From: Diplocloster modestus
Lineage (GTDB): Bacteria > Bacillota > Clostridia > Lachnospirales > Lachnospiraceae
Reading direction: 5' to 3'
DNA length: 64,000 bases
NCBI RefSeq assembly: GCF_019042245.1
Contig: NZ_JAHQCX010000004.1
Coordinates: 248,001 to 312,000, forward strand
The first letter of the stretch is position 1, and every line of letters starts with the position of its first letter. The position numbers and the translations under genes were made by a program. Shown here one piece after another: positions 34,868 to 44,000 of the stretch. The notes below the pieces were generated by a model. The model was not told where the DNA came from and ran no database searches. It was given only the letters and a program-made list of their open reading frames with translations.

Positions 34868-36181
34868 TTAGATTGCGAACATGAAGTATGCGACAACCTC
34901 TAGGACAAACGCGCAAGGCAGCGCATAGGGCAGTACCTGCCGCATAAAGTCTTTGATATTCACCTGCGTATAACCGATCGCCCACATATTCCAGGATTGT
35001 GTCGGGCATACATTGGTAGTTATAGTACAGCAGGGAATGTAAAACAGCGGATACAGAATGCTTAACGGCAGGTTTGTAGCGCTTGCAACGATTACAAAAG
35101 TAGCGACGCCGGCTCCCCAGATAGTTAACGGTCCGCGATACAGGGCCAAAAAGCCAAAAATACCAAAAATCAGGAACAACGCCAGCACATTGGTCGGCAT
35201 AATCGGGGCAACGATCGGGGCAAGCAGATCCTTGCAGGAGCCTGCAGACTTGATAAACATCTGCAAAAACATCAGGAATGCGAGAACCAGGCCTACATCG
35301 GCAACGCCGTCATGGAAGGTTTTCTGGACCATTTCTGCAATCTTATTCCAGCTTTTTAAATTACCGGTAAAAAGCAAAGCCCATATAACAGCAAAGCAAA
35401 TAGCCGGTACCTGCTGAATACCAAAGACAATGGAAAGGAAAACAGGAAGCAGCGGTGTCAGCATGGCCAGAACACCAACCTTCTTGCCATTTGTATCCAC
35501 GTTGGGGGTAGCCGCCCACGCATGAGCCTTCTTGCCCTTCTTCCTGCTCAGGATCACCATCAGAACGATGGAGATAAAATGGATCACGAAGGCAGCAAAC
35601 GCGAACCGATACCATTGGCTCCACTCCGCAGCAGTAGACAGATATTTTGCATCGCCGATCATCATAGTACCGGCGGCCTGCGTCAGCAGGGATTGATTAA
35701 AATAAAGTCCGCAGCCTACGCTCATTACAAAGGAACCTGCAGCCAGTGTCTTTGGAATCCCAAGAGAAAGCATGATCGGGAAAACGATAACACCGATGGC
35801 AACGACAGCGCCAGGGCCATAGGAGGTCGTAAATATAAGAGCTGTAACAATGCACAAAAGGATACAAGTAATACCCGGCTTATCGCCGCCAAGCTCAACT
35901 GCCTTACGGATAATCGTGCCGGCAATCCCTGTCTCAAGCAATATACGCCCAAACCAGCTGCCGAAAATGATGTACACGGCTGTCGGGCCGAAACCGGTCG
36001 GACCACCGTTAAATATCGTCTCATTGATTGTTGGCCAGTCGATGACACCGCCAATCGCTCCCAATCCGGACCAGAGAACAGCCATAATAAACAGGCCCAG
36101 CATCAGATTGCCGCCCTTAGCGGCATAAACAATAAATGCAAGATATGTAATCAATAAGAGTACACCAATAATAGTTTCCAT
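34868..36181 (-). CDS. Organic-acid/sugar-acid permease (CitMHS/GntP-like)
   Basis: The 437-residue protein has about 12 membrane spans and resembles the ion-transporter superfamily permeases for citrate or gluconate (METIIGVLLLITYLAFIVYAA; TTSYGPGAVVAIGVIVFPIML; PCCTITTNVCPTQSWNMW). It probably imports the carboxylate used by the kinase/aldolase genes. It lies between the RraA-like gene and the HyuA-like gene on the same strand. The 234-bp gap to the HyuA-like gene has only a short palindrome (AGAGGGA-T-TCCCTCT near 34810) and no gene that I accept. Confidence 0.82.
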   Translation of the reverse strand: METIIGVLLLITYLAFIVYAAKGGNLMLGLFIMAVLWSGLGAIGGVIDWPTINETIFNGGPTGFGPTAVYIIFGSWFGRILLETGIAGTIIRKAVELGGDKPGITCILLCIVTALIFTTSYGPGAVVAIGVIVFPIMLSLGIPKTLAAGSFVMSVGCGLYFNQSLLTQAAGTMMIGDAKYLSTAAEWSQWYRFAFAAFVIHFISIVLMVILSRKKGKKAHAWAATPNVDTNGKKVGVLAMLTPLLPVFLSIVFGIQQVPAICFAVIWALLFTGNLKSWNKIAEMVQKTFHDGVADVGLVLAFLMFLQMFIKSAGSCKDLLAPIVAPIMPTNVLALFLIFGIFGFLALYRGPLTIWGAGVATFVIVASATNLPLSILYPLFYIPCCTITTNVCPTQSWNMWAIGYTQVNIKDFMRQVLPYALPCAFVLEVVAYFMFAI

Positions 36182-36304
36182 AAAATAATTGCTCCCTTCT
36201 TTTACTTTTCAGTCATAAATTCCTTTTTCTCATTCCTTCTGCCGGCTCTAACAAGCTTTCTTTCCGTCTTAGATTTCACCCTTCCCAAATGTGAAACTTG
36301 TTCG

Positions 36305-37249
36305 TTATACCTCATCAAGCCTTCTCATCTGTGAATTTGACCAATGACGGTTATATCGGGTCTTTCCCGTCCTTGCATCCTCATATTCTATGCTCCAGTC
36401 AAGATGTCGATAGGGCGCTCCCGCCTCCTCAACGGCTATCCATTTCACAAGATCATCCATCATTTCCTCAGACCATGGGAAGGTATCGATATCCGCGCCA
36501 TTATAAACCCCCTCCTTGATTCTCTGGAAACCGAATAAGTCGCGCACCTTCGTCTTCTCCGCGTGATTTACCACCTCTTCTGCCAGATGTGGAGGGATAA
36601 ACAGTACTCCCGCGTCGCATGCATACACAACATCTCCAGGCAGGCAGACTGCTCCGCCTATACGGCACGGCGTATTGAATCCTGTAAGCACATGGTCGCG
36701 TAAGGGCGTGGGGTCAACTCCGCGGTAATATACATTGATGTCCGTTAACGTCTTCATCTGCTCAAGGTCACGTATGGATCCCCAAACTACCGCACCACCG
36801 CGTTTTGTCCGCTCCTGCAGCACAGTACCGAGATTGCCGCCTATAATGGTTCCGTATTTGACCTTATCAAACAGGTCTATAATCCATACGTCATCTTCAA
36901 CCAGGCTGTCTACAACAAATATATTATACAGGTTCGTATTACCTTGCATCCCCTGCACCTTTGCCTGGCGTTTCATGGCGATTTCCAGGTCAAGGCGGAT
37001 CGGAACAAAGGTTGACGTAACTGCACGTCCTACCGTAGGAGTGTTCATCTGCGGATTTGAACTTCTGAATCCGGTCTGGAACTGGTTATCATATCCAAGC
37101 TGCCAGCCTATCTCCCAGACCTCCTCAAGACTGTAATGGCGTATTTTCTCCAGAATCTCATCCGATACCCTGGGACGTCCGTCCTGCATACGCTCGCCTT
37201 CCCATAAAGGTGTAATTTGAATAATGTCTTTCTTACAGTTGAATTCCAT
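36305..37249 (-). CDS. RraA-family protein, possibly an aldolase or decarboxylase
   Basis: The 314-residue protein contains the RraA-like core (about 55-245) with GGNLGTVLQERTKRGGAVVW followed by GSIRD, whose Arg and Asp bind substrate and metal in the 4-hydroxy-4-methyl-2-oxoglutarate aldolase members of this fold, and PGDVVYACDAGVLFIPP. It has extra N-terminal (about 50) and C-terminal (about 70) segments compared with the usual 160-230 residue proteins. In a sugar-acid operon an aldolase, decarboxylase or dehydratase role is more likely than RNase E inhibition. It lies between the kinase and the permease. Confidence 0.83.
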   Translation of the reverse strand: MEFNCKKDIIQITPLWEGERMQDGRPRVSDEILEKIRHYSLEEVWEIGWQLGYDNQFQTGFRSSNPQMNTPTVGRAVTSTFVPIRLDLEIAMKRQAKVQGMQGNTNLYNIFVVDSLVEDDVWIIDLFDKVKYGTIIGGNLGTVLQERTKRGGAVVWGSIRDLEQMKTLTDINVYYRGVDPTPLRDHVLTGFNTPCRIGGAVCLPGDVVYACDAGVLFIPPHLAEEVVNHAEKTKVRDLFGFQRIKEGVYNGADIDTFPWSEEMMDDLVKWIAVEEAGAPYRHLDWSIEYEDARTGKTRYNRHWSNSQMRRLDEV

Positions 37250-37281
37250 TGCCTTACTCCTCCTTTTATGATTCTTTTAAA

Positions 37282-38250
37282 TTACAGGCTCCCTCCGGTT
37301 CTCCAGTCCTTTTGGCCTGACATGAACCGGTTAAGCTCCTGAATTGTCGGAAGTCCATCGTTATCACCGATACTCATTACCTGAATTGCACCCACAGCAT
37401 TACCTCTGCGGACAGCCTCTTTCATAGATAAACCTTCTCTGAATCCGGTAAGCACTCCTGCCGCAAATCCATCTCCCGCCCCCACCGTATCAACCACCTG
37501 ATCAACCTTAAAACCTTCCGCATATCCGTTCTCATTACCTGACGCATAGTATGCGCCCACACTTCCAAGCTTAATAATTATAGTCTTAGCACCTTTGGTA
37601 AGATAATAATCAGCAATTCTCTCCGGTTCCTCCAGCCCTGTAAGAATCCTGGCCTCACTAATTCCCGGCAGGAACATATCACTCTTTCCAGCTATATCAT
37701 TCATATAATCGCACATAACTTTTTGGTCTCCCCATAACTGAGGGCGCAAATTTGGATCAAAAGTAAAACACATTCCGTTTTCCTGCGTCTTTTCCAAAAG
37801 TGCCGCCACAGCTTCACGTGCCGACTCCGACAGCGCAGGTGTAATTCCCGTCATATGAATGGCGTCATATCCGTTGAAATCGAGTTCTTCAATATCGCCG
37901 GCATTTAAAGTCGAAGCGGCTGAATTCCTGCGAAAATAAAAAATATCCGGGTCGCCCTTCTCCACCTTTGATTTCAGCATAAAACCTGTAAAATGATCCT
38001 CTGCAAACCGAATAAGCTCTGTCGAAATATTTTCAGCTTTCATCATCTTAATTACTCGTTTTCCAAAAGGATCGTTACCGAGCTTTGTAAAATATCCTAC
38101 CCGATGCCCCAGACGGCGCATTCCTACAGCCACATTAAATTCGGCGCCGGCCAAAGCCATGGTATATCCACTTACGTCTTCAAATTCCCCCTTTTCCTGT
38201 GCTATAAATAAGCCCATTGGTTCTCCCACTAACAATGTACCCTTTTCCAC
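37282..38250 (-). CDS. kdgK: PfkB-family sugar-acid kinase, probably 2-keto-3-deoxygluconate kinase
   Basis: The 322-residue protein is a ribokinase-family kinase with the N-terminal GEPMGLFIAQ block, ALAGAEFNVAVGMRRLG, and the C-terminal signature DTVGAGDGFAAG with the catalytic Asp. Its nearest recognisable type is KdgK, which makes KDPG from 2-keto-3-deoxygluconate; the KDPG aldolase gene next door supports this. GGGAGGTG places the start at a GTG (38248-38250), although the frame is open further upstream to an ATG. It is preceded by an operator identical to that of the aldolase gene. Confidence 0.85.
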   Translation of the reverse strand: MEKGTLLVGEPMGLFIAQEKGEFEDVSGYTMALAGAEFNVAVGMRRLGHRVGYFTKLGNDPFGKRVIKMMKAENISTELIRFAEDHFTGFMLKSKVEKGDPDIFYFRRNSAASTLNAGDIEELDFNGYDAIHMTGITPALSESAREAVAALLEKTQENGMCFTFDPNLRPQLWGDQKVMCDYMNDIAGKSDMFLPGISEARILTGLEEPERIADYYLTKGAKTIIIKLGSVGAYYASGNENGYAEGFKVDQVVDTVGAGDGFAAGVLTGFREGLSMKEAVRRGNAVGAIQVMSIGDNDGLPTIQELNRFMSGQKDWRTGGSL

Positions 38251-38328
38251 TTTTTCACCTCCCTTCTTAAACATTTCAAATTGCCCTGAAGCAGCAATTT
38301 TATTTGATACCTTCTCTTCTTGCACAGC

Positions 38329-38345
38329 TATGTTAATCGATTTCA
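38329..38345 (-). promoter_or_regulatory. LacI-type operator upstream of kdgK
   Basis: TATGTTAATCGATTTCA occurs here and again, identical, at 39607-39623. The core TGTTAATCGATTTCA is a partial palindrome around ATCGAT, typical of LacI-family sites. It lies 79 bp upstream of the kdgK start, between weak promoter hexamers. The rest of the 368-bp gap is A/T-rich without a gene. Confidence 0.72.
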
Positions 38346-38552
38346 AAACAAATCAAAATTTCACTTTTTCAATTAAATTAATATATTGTACAATTTTTAA
38401 TGTATTTTATTACTTTTTTTATGAGATTACATTAAATATATCACATGCCATAAGTGTAAATCAAGTAATTTTTACTTAATATTTTCTAATTATTAAATGT
38501 ATTTATTTTTTTATGTTTATCGTTTTACAAAAATCCCCAAAAATATTTCATA

Positions 38553-38596
38553 AATAAAAAGAGTCTACAGCAAAAATGCCGCAGACTCTGCTATTT
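38553..38596 (-). terminator. Terminator after the KDPG aldolase gene
   Basis: AGAGTCTGCGGC pairs with GCTGTAGACTCT and is followed on the minus strand by TTTTTATT. It lies about 30 bp past the stop codon, so the aldolase gene is a separate unit from kdgK. Confidence 0.85.
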
Positions 38597-38618
38597 TTTG
38601 ATTCTATTATTTCTTCTT

Positions 38619-39581
38619 TCAGGATCTAGATCGTAAATGAATGGCAAATCCGCCAATCTCTTCCTGAAAATATATTGCAATTAACTTCTTTAAATCATCT
38701 TTTGGTTTGTCTCGGAAAGTATAGCCGCGATTCTCAAAATACGCGATTGCCCGGTCAATATAGTTTGTTTCTACTGCTATATGTCCACGCTCCCCATATA
38801 ACGGATTTTTCAATATTTCAAACATAGTTCCAGCAAAGTAGGAAGCAGATGAATCTATCATTGGCAATTCAAACATCTCTGATAATAACTCGGCCTTTTC
38901 CCTAGCCTCTTCCTGATTACCGGAATTCATCCCCACATGCAGCAATTTAAAATCATGCATTTTTAAAACAGCTGCTTTCGCAATCTGTTCTATTTCATCA
39001 AACTTTCCCTCTTCAATCAGTTTAAGAGGACATAGCCAGCTGCCCCCGCATGAAGCAACACTAGGCACATCCAGGTATTCCATCAAGTTATCAGCGTTTA
39101 TTCCACCGGTCGGCATAAAGCGCAGCGTATTGTAAACAGCGGATAAAGCTTTTATAAAAGCGGTACCTCCAAGGATTTCTGCTGGATAAACTTTTACCAG
39201 TGTTAACCCCAATTTTACAGCCTGCTGGGCTTCTGATGGGGTTGCGACTCCCGGTATCACTAAAATCTTCTCCCGGCTGCAATATTCTACCAGCTCTGCG
39301 TCCAGCCCAGGGCTAATTATAAATTGGGCACCGGCATTTATAGCATCCTTCGCCATGTCTATGCTGGTAATCGTCCCTGCACCAACCAACATATCCGGTA
39401 ATGCTCTGCGGATTTCCTTTATAGAATCCCTTGCAGCCGCTGTGCGATATGTAATCTCTGCTACTCTGATTCCGCTTCTCATTAATGCCGATGCCAAAGG
39501 TACTGCATGTTCGCTTGAATCCAGTACAATGACCGGCGTGATTCCATTTAAATAAATTTTTTCAGCCGCCTTATCTTTCAT
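38619..39581 (-). CDS. eda: KDPG/KHG aldolase fused to a C-terminal VOC-like domain
   Basis: The first 205 residues are a class I KDPG (2-keto-3-deoxy-6-phosphogluconate) aldolase: GITPVIVLDS, the catalytic Glu in RVAEITYRT, VGAGTI, and the Schiff-base lysine in LVKVYPAE, then PTGGIN. It splits KDPG to pyruvate and glyceraldehyde-3-phosphate. Residues about 212-320 are an extra domain (FKLLHVGMNSGNQEEARE ... GHIAVETNYIDRAIAYFENRG) that looks like a half glyoxalase/VOC fold; normal Eda is about 210 residues long. The role of the extension is unknown. Its promoter contains the operator at 39607. Confidence 0.88.
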   Translation of the reverse strand: MKDKAAEKIYLNGITPVIVLDSSEHAVPLASALMRSGIRVAEITYRTAAARDSIKEIRRALPDMLVGAGTITSIDMAKDAINAGAQFIISPGLDAELVEYCSREKILVIPGVATPSEAQQAVKLGLTLVKVYPAEILGGTAFIKALSAVYNTLRFMPTGGINADNLMEYLDVPSVASCGGSWLCPLKLIEEGKFDEIEQIAKAAVLKMHDFKLLHVGMNSGNQEEAREKAELLSEMFELPMIDSSASYFAGTMFEILKNPLYGERGHIAVETNYIDRAIAYFENRGYTFRDKPKDDLKKLIAIYFQEEIGGFAIHLRSRS

Positions 39582-39606
39582 AAAAGCTTTCCCCCTTTAC
39601 AAACAG

Positions 39607-39642
39607 TATGTTAATCGATTTCATAATTTACAAAATCAGTAT
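39607..39642 (-). promoter_or_regulatory. Promoter of eda with LacI-type operator in the spacer
   Basis: On the minus strand a TTGTAA box and a CATACT box are 17 bases apart, and the operator TGAAATCGATTAACATA fills the spacer and overlaps the -10. It is identical to the site upstream of kdgK. The position fits repression by the LacI-type protein encoded just upstream. Confidence 0.7.
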
Positions 39643-39688
39643 ATCAGTTTGCGGAGAAAAAGACAAGACAGTTTTATTATTTCAAAAA

Positions 39689-40744
39689 CTATTTATTTCG
39701 TATGCGCAATGTTGAATCCCTTATCACCAAAGGATTAGGCAGAAGAATTTCACTAGGCAGTTCATCCGGAGCGGCAATCCGTTCCAGTAACAATTTTGCC
39801 GCCCGCTCTCCAAGCTCCTTTGCATAAATGGTTGCCGTAGTAATATTGGTGTGTACAATTTCCGGCCAATTCATCCCATTATTCCAATCCCAATCATCCG
39901 GGCCGCACAGGCCAATATCATCCGGCATCGATAACCCTAATTTTGTAATAGCCTTATAGACACACATTGTCGAAACACTATTCGTACCAATAATCGCAGG
40001 GATGTCATCCTGGCTCAATGAACTAAGAAATTTTTTCAACTGTGCAATCACGCAGTCTTTATCATTCACATCAATCACATAAATATCATTTTCCGGCAGA
40101 TAGCCATAGATCTCATGAACCGAGGCAAGAAATGCATCACGCCTTCTGTAACGGGTTGAATTATCGCTCCATGGCTGTACAAAAAAAGCAAGTCTTGTAA
40201 ATCCCTGCTCTTTAAGATGCATCACAAAGCTTCTAATCATTTCATTATCCTTATTTGTAACAATATTAAAATTATAATCCCGCACGAAACGATCGCAAAG
40301 AACAATCGGAAAACCCTGACATGCTAAACTTATTAAAAATTTATTATCCGCAGATGTCGTGTTAACGATCAGCCCATCCACTTTTTTAAAAATCAGTGAA
40401 CGGATATATTGTTCTTCACGCTGTTTATTCTCACTGCAATTAAGAAACAAAGGTGTGTATCCATTAGATACTAGAACCCTCTCAATTCCTATAATGATTG
40501 CCGAAGAAAAAGGCGATGACACATCCGCAATTAATACACCAATCATGTTACTTTTTTGGTTTCTTAAACTGCGCGCTATGTCACTTGGATGATAATCCAG
40601 CAATTCAATAACTGTCTTTATCCTATTACGGGTCTGTTCACTCATCAGTTCTTCTTTCCCGTTTATATACCGCGACACAGTAGTTGTCGAGACACCGGCC
40701 GCCTTTGCAATATCATTGATTGTAACTTTAGCTTTTGCCTTCAA
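39689..40744 (-). CDS. LacI-family repressor of the KDG genes
   Basis: The 351-residue protein has the N-terminal LacI helix-turn-helix and hinge (TINDIAKAAGVSTTTVSRYING, ARSLRNQKSNMIGVLI) and a periplasmic-binding-protein-type effector domain. It resembles KdgR-type regulators of KDG metabolism. It lies upstream of eda on the same strand, and two identical operators precede eda and kdgK, so these are its likely targets, with a KDG-related inducer. The direct proof would be binding. Confidence 0.88.
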   Translation of the reverse strand: MKAKAKVTINDIAKAAGVSTTTVSRYINGKEELMSEQTRNRIKTVIELLDYHPSDIARSLRNQKSNMIGVLIADVSSPFSSAIIIGIERVLVSNGYTPLFLNCSENKQREEQYIRSLIFKKVDGLIVNTTSADNKFLISLACQGFPIVLCDRFVRDYNFNIVTNKDNEMIRSFVMHLKEQGFTRLAFFVQPWSDNSTRYRRRDAFLASVHEIYGYLPENDIYVIDVNDKDCVIAQLKKFLSSLSQDDIPAIIGTNSVSTMCVYKAITKLGLSMPDDIGLCGPDDWDWNNGMNWPEIVHTNITTATIYAKELGERAAKLLLERIAAPDELPSEILLPNPLVIRDSTLRIRNK

Positions 40745-40858
40745 TCATTAAACTCCTTTAACTGTAAATTCATGAATTGTGGTTTATTATGTGCAATTTT
40801 TTGAAATCTGCCGAATTTCAACTCCATATACGAAAGGAAGCAGCCTACTGCCTTCTCA

Positions 40859-41749
40859 TTAAGCGTAGGTGACAACGCCCTTTTGGAGCAGGATTTCCGG
40901 CCGATAGGACAATTTTGCTTTTCTGAGTCCTTCACTTCCGGCATCGTCCTCCCGGTTCGTATATTTATAATTTTTCGCCTCATGCGCCGCGAACTGCTGA
41001 TTGATCATCGGATAAGCGCCAGGCACATCGGCAAAAGCTTTTTCATTGTGAACCACAAAGGTATCATCGCTTACCGGTTCCCCGATCGCGATCGCCACCA
41101 CCTGCCCTTTTGCACGGATCAGACCGCCTGATAAGTGCAGTTCCTTTAACAGACGCAGCGCATTCATGGTCACGCACAGCTCCAGGCGCTTTTCCTCATC
41201 CTGGTCACAGGCATTTTCATGACGCCATTTCAGCGCCATCTGGAACGCGTCGTCCAGATTTTCATCCGTAATCTTTTCATATACCCAATCCGGATACAGC
41301 TCCCGGAATTTGTTAATATGGTTTCTCTTACCGTGATATTTTTTACCGGCCAGAGTGATCAGCTTTTCCGTTTCATAGACGTAATCTGCGGAATCCCGGT
41401 CGTACTCGATCTTAAATTTCCCCGGATATAATGCCTCCAATTTCGCAAAATCCTCTTCCGTAACCAGATGCATCCGGAATGGATTACCTTTTTCCTCGTA
41501 GTACTCCATCATTTTATCCATACAGCTTTTTAAATCCCCCTGTCCTCTGGGAAAATCAAAAGAGGGATTTTCTTGTATTGTCTGAAATACCAGCATGTCA
41601 TCGACGATGGCAAATTCGATCGGATACTGCCTGGACCACAGGTAGGTGTTGGCAAATGTTTCTTCGCAGCTTCTGACCTGGGAGGCCCAGAGGTACTTAG
41701 TGACCAGATCCCGGTCTTCCAATGCTATTTTCTTAAATTCTATTTCCAT
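40859..41749 (-). CDS. DUF2156 protein (lysylphosphatidylglycerol synthase C-terminal-like)
   Basis: The 296-residue protein is a soluble acetyltransferase-fold member of the DUF2156 / phosphatidylglycerol lysyltransferase C-terminal family (SCEETFANTYLWSRQY, KRNHINKFRELYP, FVVHNEKAFADVPGAYPMINQQF). AGGAAGTAAAGTT sets the start at 41749. It lacks the membrane part of MprF, so it may transfer an aminoacyl group to another acceptor. Function unknown. Confidence 0.82.
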   Translation of the reverse strand: MEIEFKKIALEDRDLVTKYLWASQVRSCEETFANTYLWSRQYPIEFAIVDDMLVFQTIQENPSFDFPRGQGDLKSCMDKMMEYYEEKGNPFRMHLVTEEDFAKLEALYPGKFKIEYDRDSADYVYETEKLITLAGKKYHGKRNHINKFRELYPDWVYEKITDENLDDAFQMALKWRHENACDQDEEKRLELCVTMNALRLLKELHLSGGLIRAKGQVVAIAIGEPVSDDTFVVHNEKAFADVPGAYPMINQQFAAHEAKNYKYTNREDDAGSEGLRKAKLSYRPEILLQKGVVTYA

Positions 41750-41917
41750 AACTTTACTTCCTATCCTTTTTTCTATTCGTAGTTTCAATCTCATTTCAGT
41801 GGGAGATACCGGTTATTTTCTGCCGATAGCAGCCGTTAAGCTGGATCCGCCGGTTCCGGTTCCGCCTATAGAGTCGGGAAATCTTTGTTCATTATATTAA
41901 ACAAGTTCCCCTTATTT

Positions 41918-42010
41918 TATACCTTGTCATGCAGCGAAAGCTGCATGCCTGCCCGAAGGGCATGTATTACGGGATGCCCTTTGGGTATACCTTGTCATGG
42001 GACCGAAGTC
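41918..42010 (+). repeat. ATACCTT-bounded hairpin element, copy A
   Basis: TATACCTTGTCATG occurs at both ends (from 41918 and 41986). Between lie two tetraloop hairpins, GCAGC-GAAA-GCTGC and GCCC-GAAG-GGC; a third, GGGAC-CGAA-GTCCC, extends into the last codons of the ABC exporter gene. It aligns with 21079-21155. The remaining gap to 41750 shows no gene. Confidence 0.68.
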
Positions 42011-43752
42011 CCCTCATTGCGGAACTGCATTTGATACAGGCGTGCGTAGATTCCGTTTTTATCAAGAAGTTCCTCATGTGTTCCCTCTTCCTGGATTCCC
42101 TCCTCTGTCAGCACCAATATTTTTTCCGCATTGCGGATCGTGGACAGGCGGTGGGCGATCACAAAGGTAGTCCGGTTAGACGCCAGCCGTTCCAGAGATT
42201 CCTGAACCACCCGCTCACTCTCATTATCCAGAGCCGAAGTAGCCTCATCAAAAATAAGAATCGGTGGATTCTTTAGAAACACCCTGGCAATGGATAATCT
42301 CTGCTTTTGTCCGCCGGAAATCTTCACTCCCCGCTGTCCGATATCCGTATGATAGTGATCCTGCATTTCCATAATAAATTCATGGGCATTTGCCAGTTTT
42401 GCCGCCCGGACAACCTCTTCATCCGTAGCATCCGGCCTGCCGTACCGGATATTATCCATTACCGTTCCGGCAAACAGATACACATCCTGCTGAACGATTC
42501 CAATTTGATCTCTCAGATCCTTCAAACGCATATTTCGTATATCGATCCCGTCAATCGTAATGCGCCCCGAAGTAACATCATAAAATCTCGGGATCAGACT
42601 GCAAAGCGTCGTCTTACCGGCGCCTGAAGTTCCTACCAAAGCAATATAAGTACCTGCCTTCACATCCAGACTCACATGATGAAGCACCTTATCCGTACTG
42701 TCCTCATAACGGAAGGAGACGTCTTCGAATACGATATCTCCCCGCAGCTTCCGAATCGGAACTGCATCTTTTCCATCCCTGATATCCGGTTCCACATCCA
42801 AAATTTCCAAAAAGCGCTCATACCCGCTGTATCCGTTCTGGAACTGCTCGGTAAAATTCACCAGCTTCTTCACCGGCTCCGTAAAATTATTAATATATAG
42901 AAGAAATGTAATCAGGTCCGCTGCGTCGACCGTTCCCCTGGCGATAAACATCCCTCCGGCCATGAGTACCACCACGGTTACCAGGGTCGTAAAAGCCCCC
43001 AGCCCCGAATTATATCCTCCCATATACAGGTAGCTTCTCTTCTTCGCATCCACAAACTTGCTGTTGCCTTTATAAAACTTCTTCAGCTCGATCTCCTCAT
43101 TGGCAAAAGACTTTACTACCCGGATACCGGAAAGATTATCCTCGATCTGACTGTTAATATCCGCGATCTTCGCCCGATTCTGCTTAAACGCGTGCTTCAT
43201 TTTCGTATTAAAATAAAACGCATAGATCAGCATCACCGGCAAAAATGCAAACGCCACCCACGTCAGCGGCATGTTCACCTGAAACAGAATCACAAAAGAA
43301 CCGATCATCTTGATCAGGGAAATAAATACATCCTCCGGCCCATGATGTAAAAGTTCACTGATATCAAACAGATCATTCGTAACCCTGGATAGCAGCTGCC
43401 CAACCTTTTGATTATCATAAAAAGCGAACGACAATTTCTGATAATGGGCAAAGATCTCATTTCTCATATCATACTCGATCTTCGCTCCCATAATATGTCC
43501 GTAATAGGCAATATAAAAATTACAGACAAATTCAATCAGTACCAGACCAATCATCAAAATTCCAAGCCGCAGTACCATCTGCACCGCATCGTTTAGCGGC
43601 AGCGCCGATACCCGGCTGGTAATATAGCGGACGATCAACGGAATTACCAAAGTCACCGCGGCGCCTATCACAGCAAAAAACATATCTGAAATAAAAAGCC
43701 ACTTATAAGGTTTGTAATACGAAAATAGTTTCCTCCATTTATGTTCCATCAT
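41995..43752 (-). CDS. ABC exporter, fused permease and ATPase
   Basis: The 585-residue protein is a half-transporter of the MsbA/BmrA type: six membrane spans (about 1-310) and an ATP-binding domain (about 335-575) with Walker A GTSGAGKTT, signature ISGGQKQR and Walker B ILIFDEATSAL. It should work as a homodimer; no partner half-transporter is adjacent. Its substrate is unknown; such proteins export lipids, peptides or drugs. Its last codons run into the repeat at 41918. Confidence 0.93.
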   Translation of the reverse strand: MMEHKWRKLFSYYKPYKWLFISDMFFAVIGAAVTLVIPLIVRYITSRVSALPLNDAVQMVLRLGILMIGLVLIEFVCNFYIAYYGHIMGAKIEYDMRNEIFAHYQKLSFAFYDNQKVGQLLSRVTNDLFDISELLHHGPEDVFISLIKMIGSFVILFQVNMPLTWVAFAFLPVMLIYAFYFNTKMKHAFKQNRAKIADINSQIEDNLSGIRVVKSFANEEIELKKFYKGNSKFVDAKKRSYLYMGGYNSGLGAFTTLVTVVVLMAGGMFIARGTVDAADLITFLLYINNFTEPVKKLVNFTEQFQNGYSGYERFLEILDVEPDIRDGKDAVPIRKLRGDIVFEDVSFRYEDSTDKVLHHVSLDVKAGTYIALVGTSGAGKTTLCSLIPRFYDVTSGRITIDGIDIRNMRLKDLRDQIGIVQQDVYLFAGTVMDNIRYGRPDATDEEVVRAAKLANAHEFIMEMQDHYHTDIGQRGVKISGGQKQRLSIARVFLKNPPILIFDEATSALDNESERVVQESLERLASNRTTFVIAHRLSTIRNAEKILVLTEEGIQEEGTHEELLDKNGIYARLYQMQFRNEGTSVP

Positions 43753-43909
43753 ATTCCCCCTAGCTTACCTATTATAAACTCTCTGCCAAAATTTTTCAAC
43801 TGTAATTATTCAGAGTGCAGATTGGTAAATTCGACAGTAGGCAGGGATGACTCCGGGAAGGCGGAACATAAGGAACGGGAGCTTCACTGGTCCCTGCCCT
43901 GGGAAAACA

Positions 43910-43953
43910 AAATAAAAAGAGAAAAGGATATACATCCGCGGTTGTATATCCTT
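43910..43953 (-). terminator. Terminator of the spoVA operon
   Basis: AAGGATATACA and TGTATATCCTT pair across a short loop; the minus strand continues TTTCTCTTTTTATTTTG. It lies about 50 bp past the spoVAE stop. Confidence 0.85.
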
Positions 43954-44000
43954 AATCTATATTAAAAGTACGGGCAGAAGCCTCGTTACTTGAAATATCT

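Noticed and set aside
34651..34896. Minus-strand open frame of 81 codons between permease and HyuA-like gene
   Set aside because: It has no clear ribosome binding site or family resemblance, is rich in Gly, Arg and Phe without pattern, and overlaps the HyuA-like gene's own ribosome binding region.
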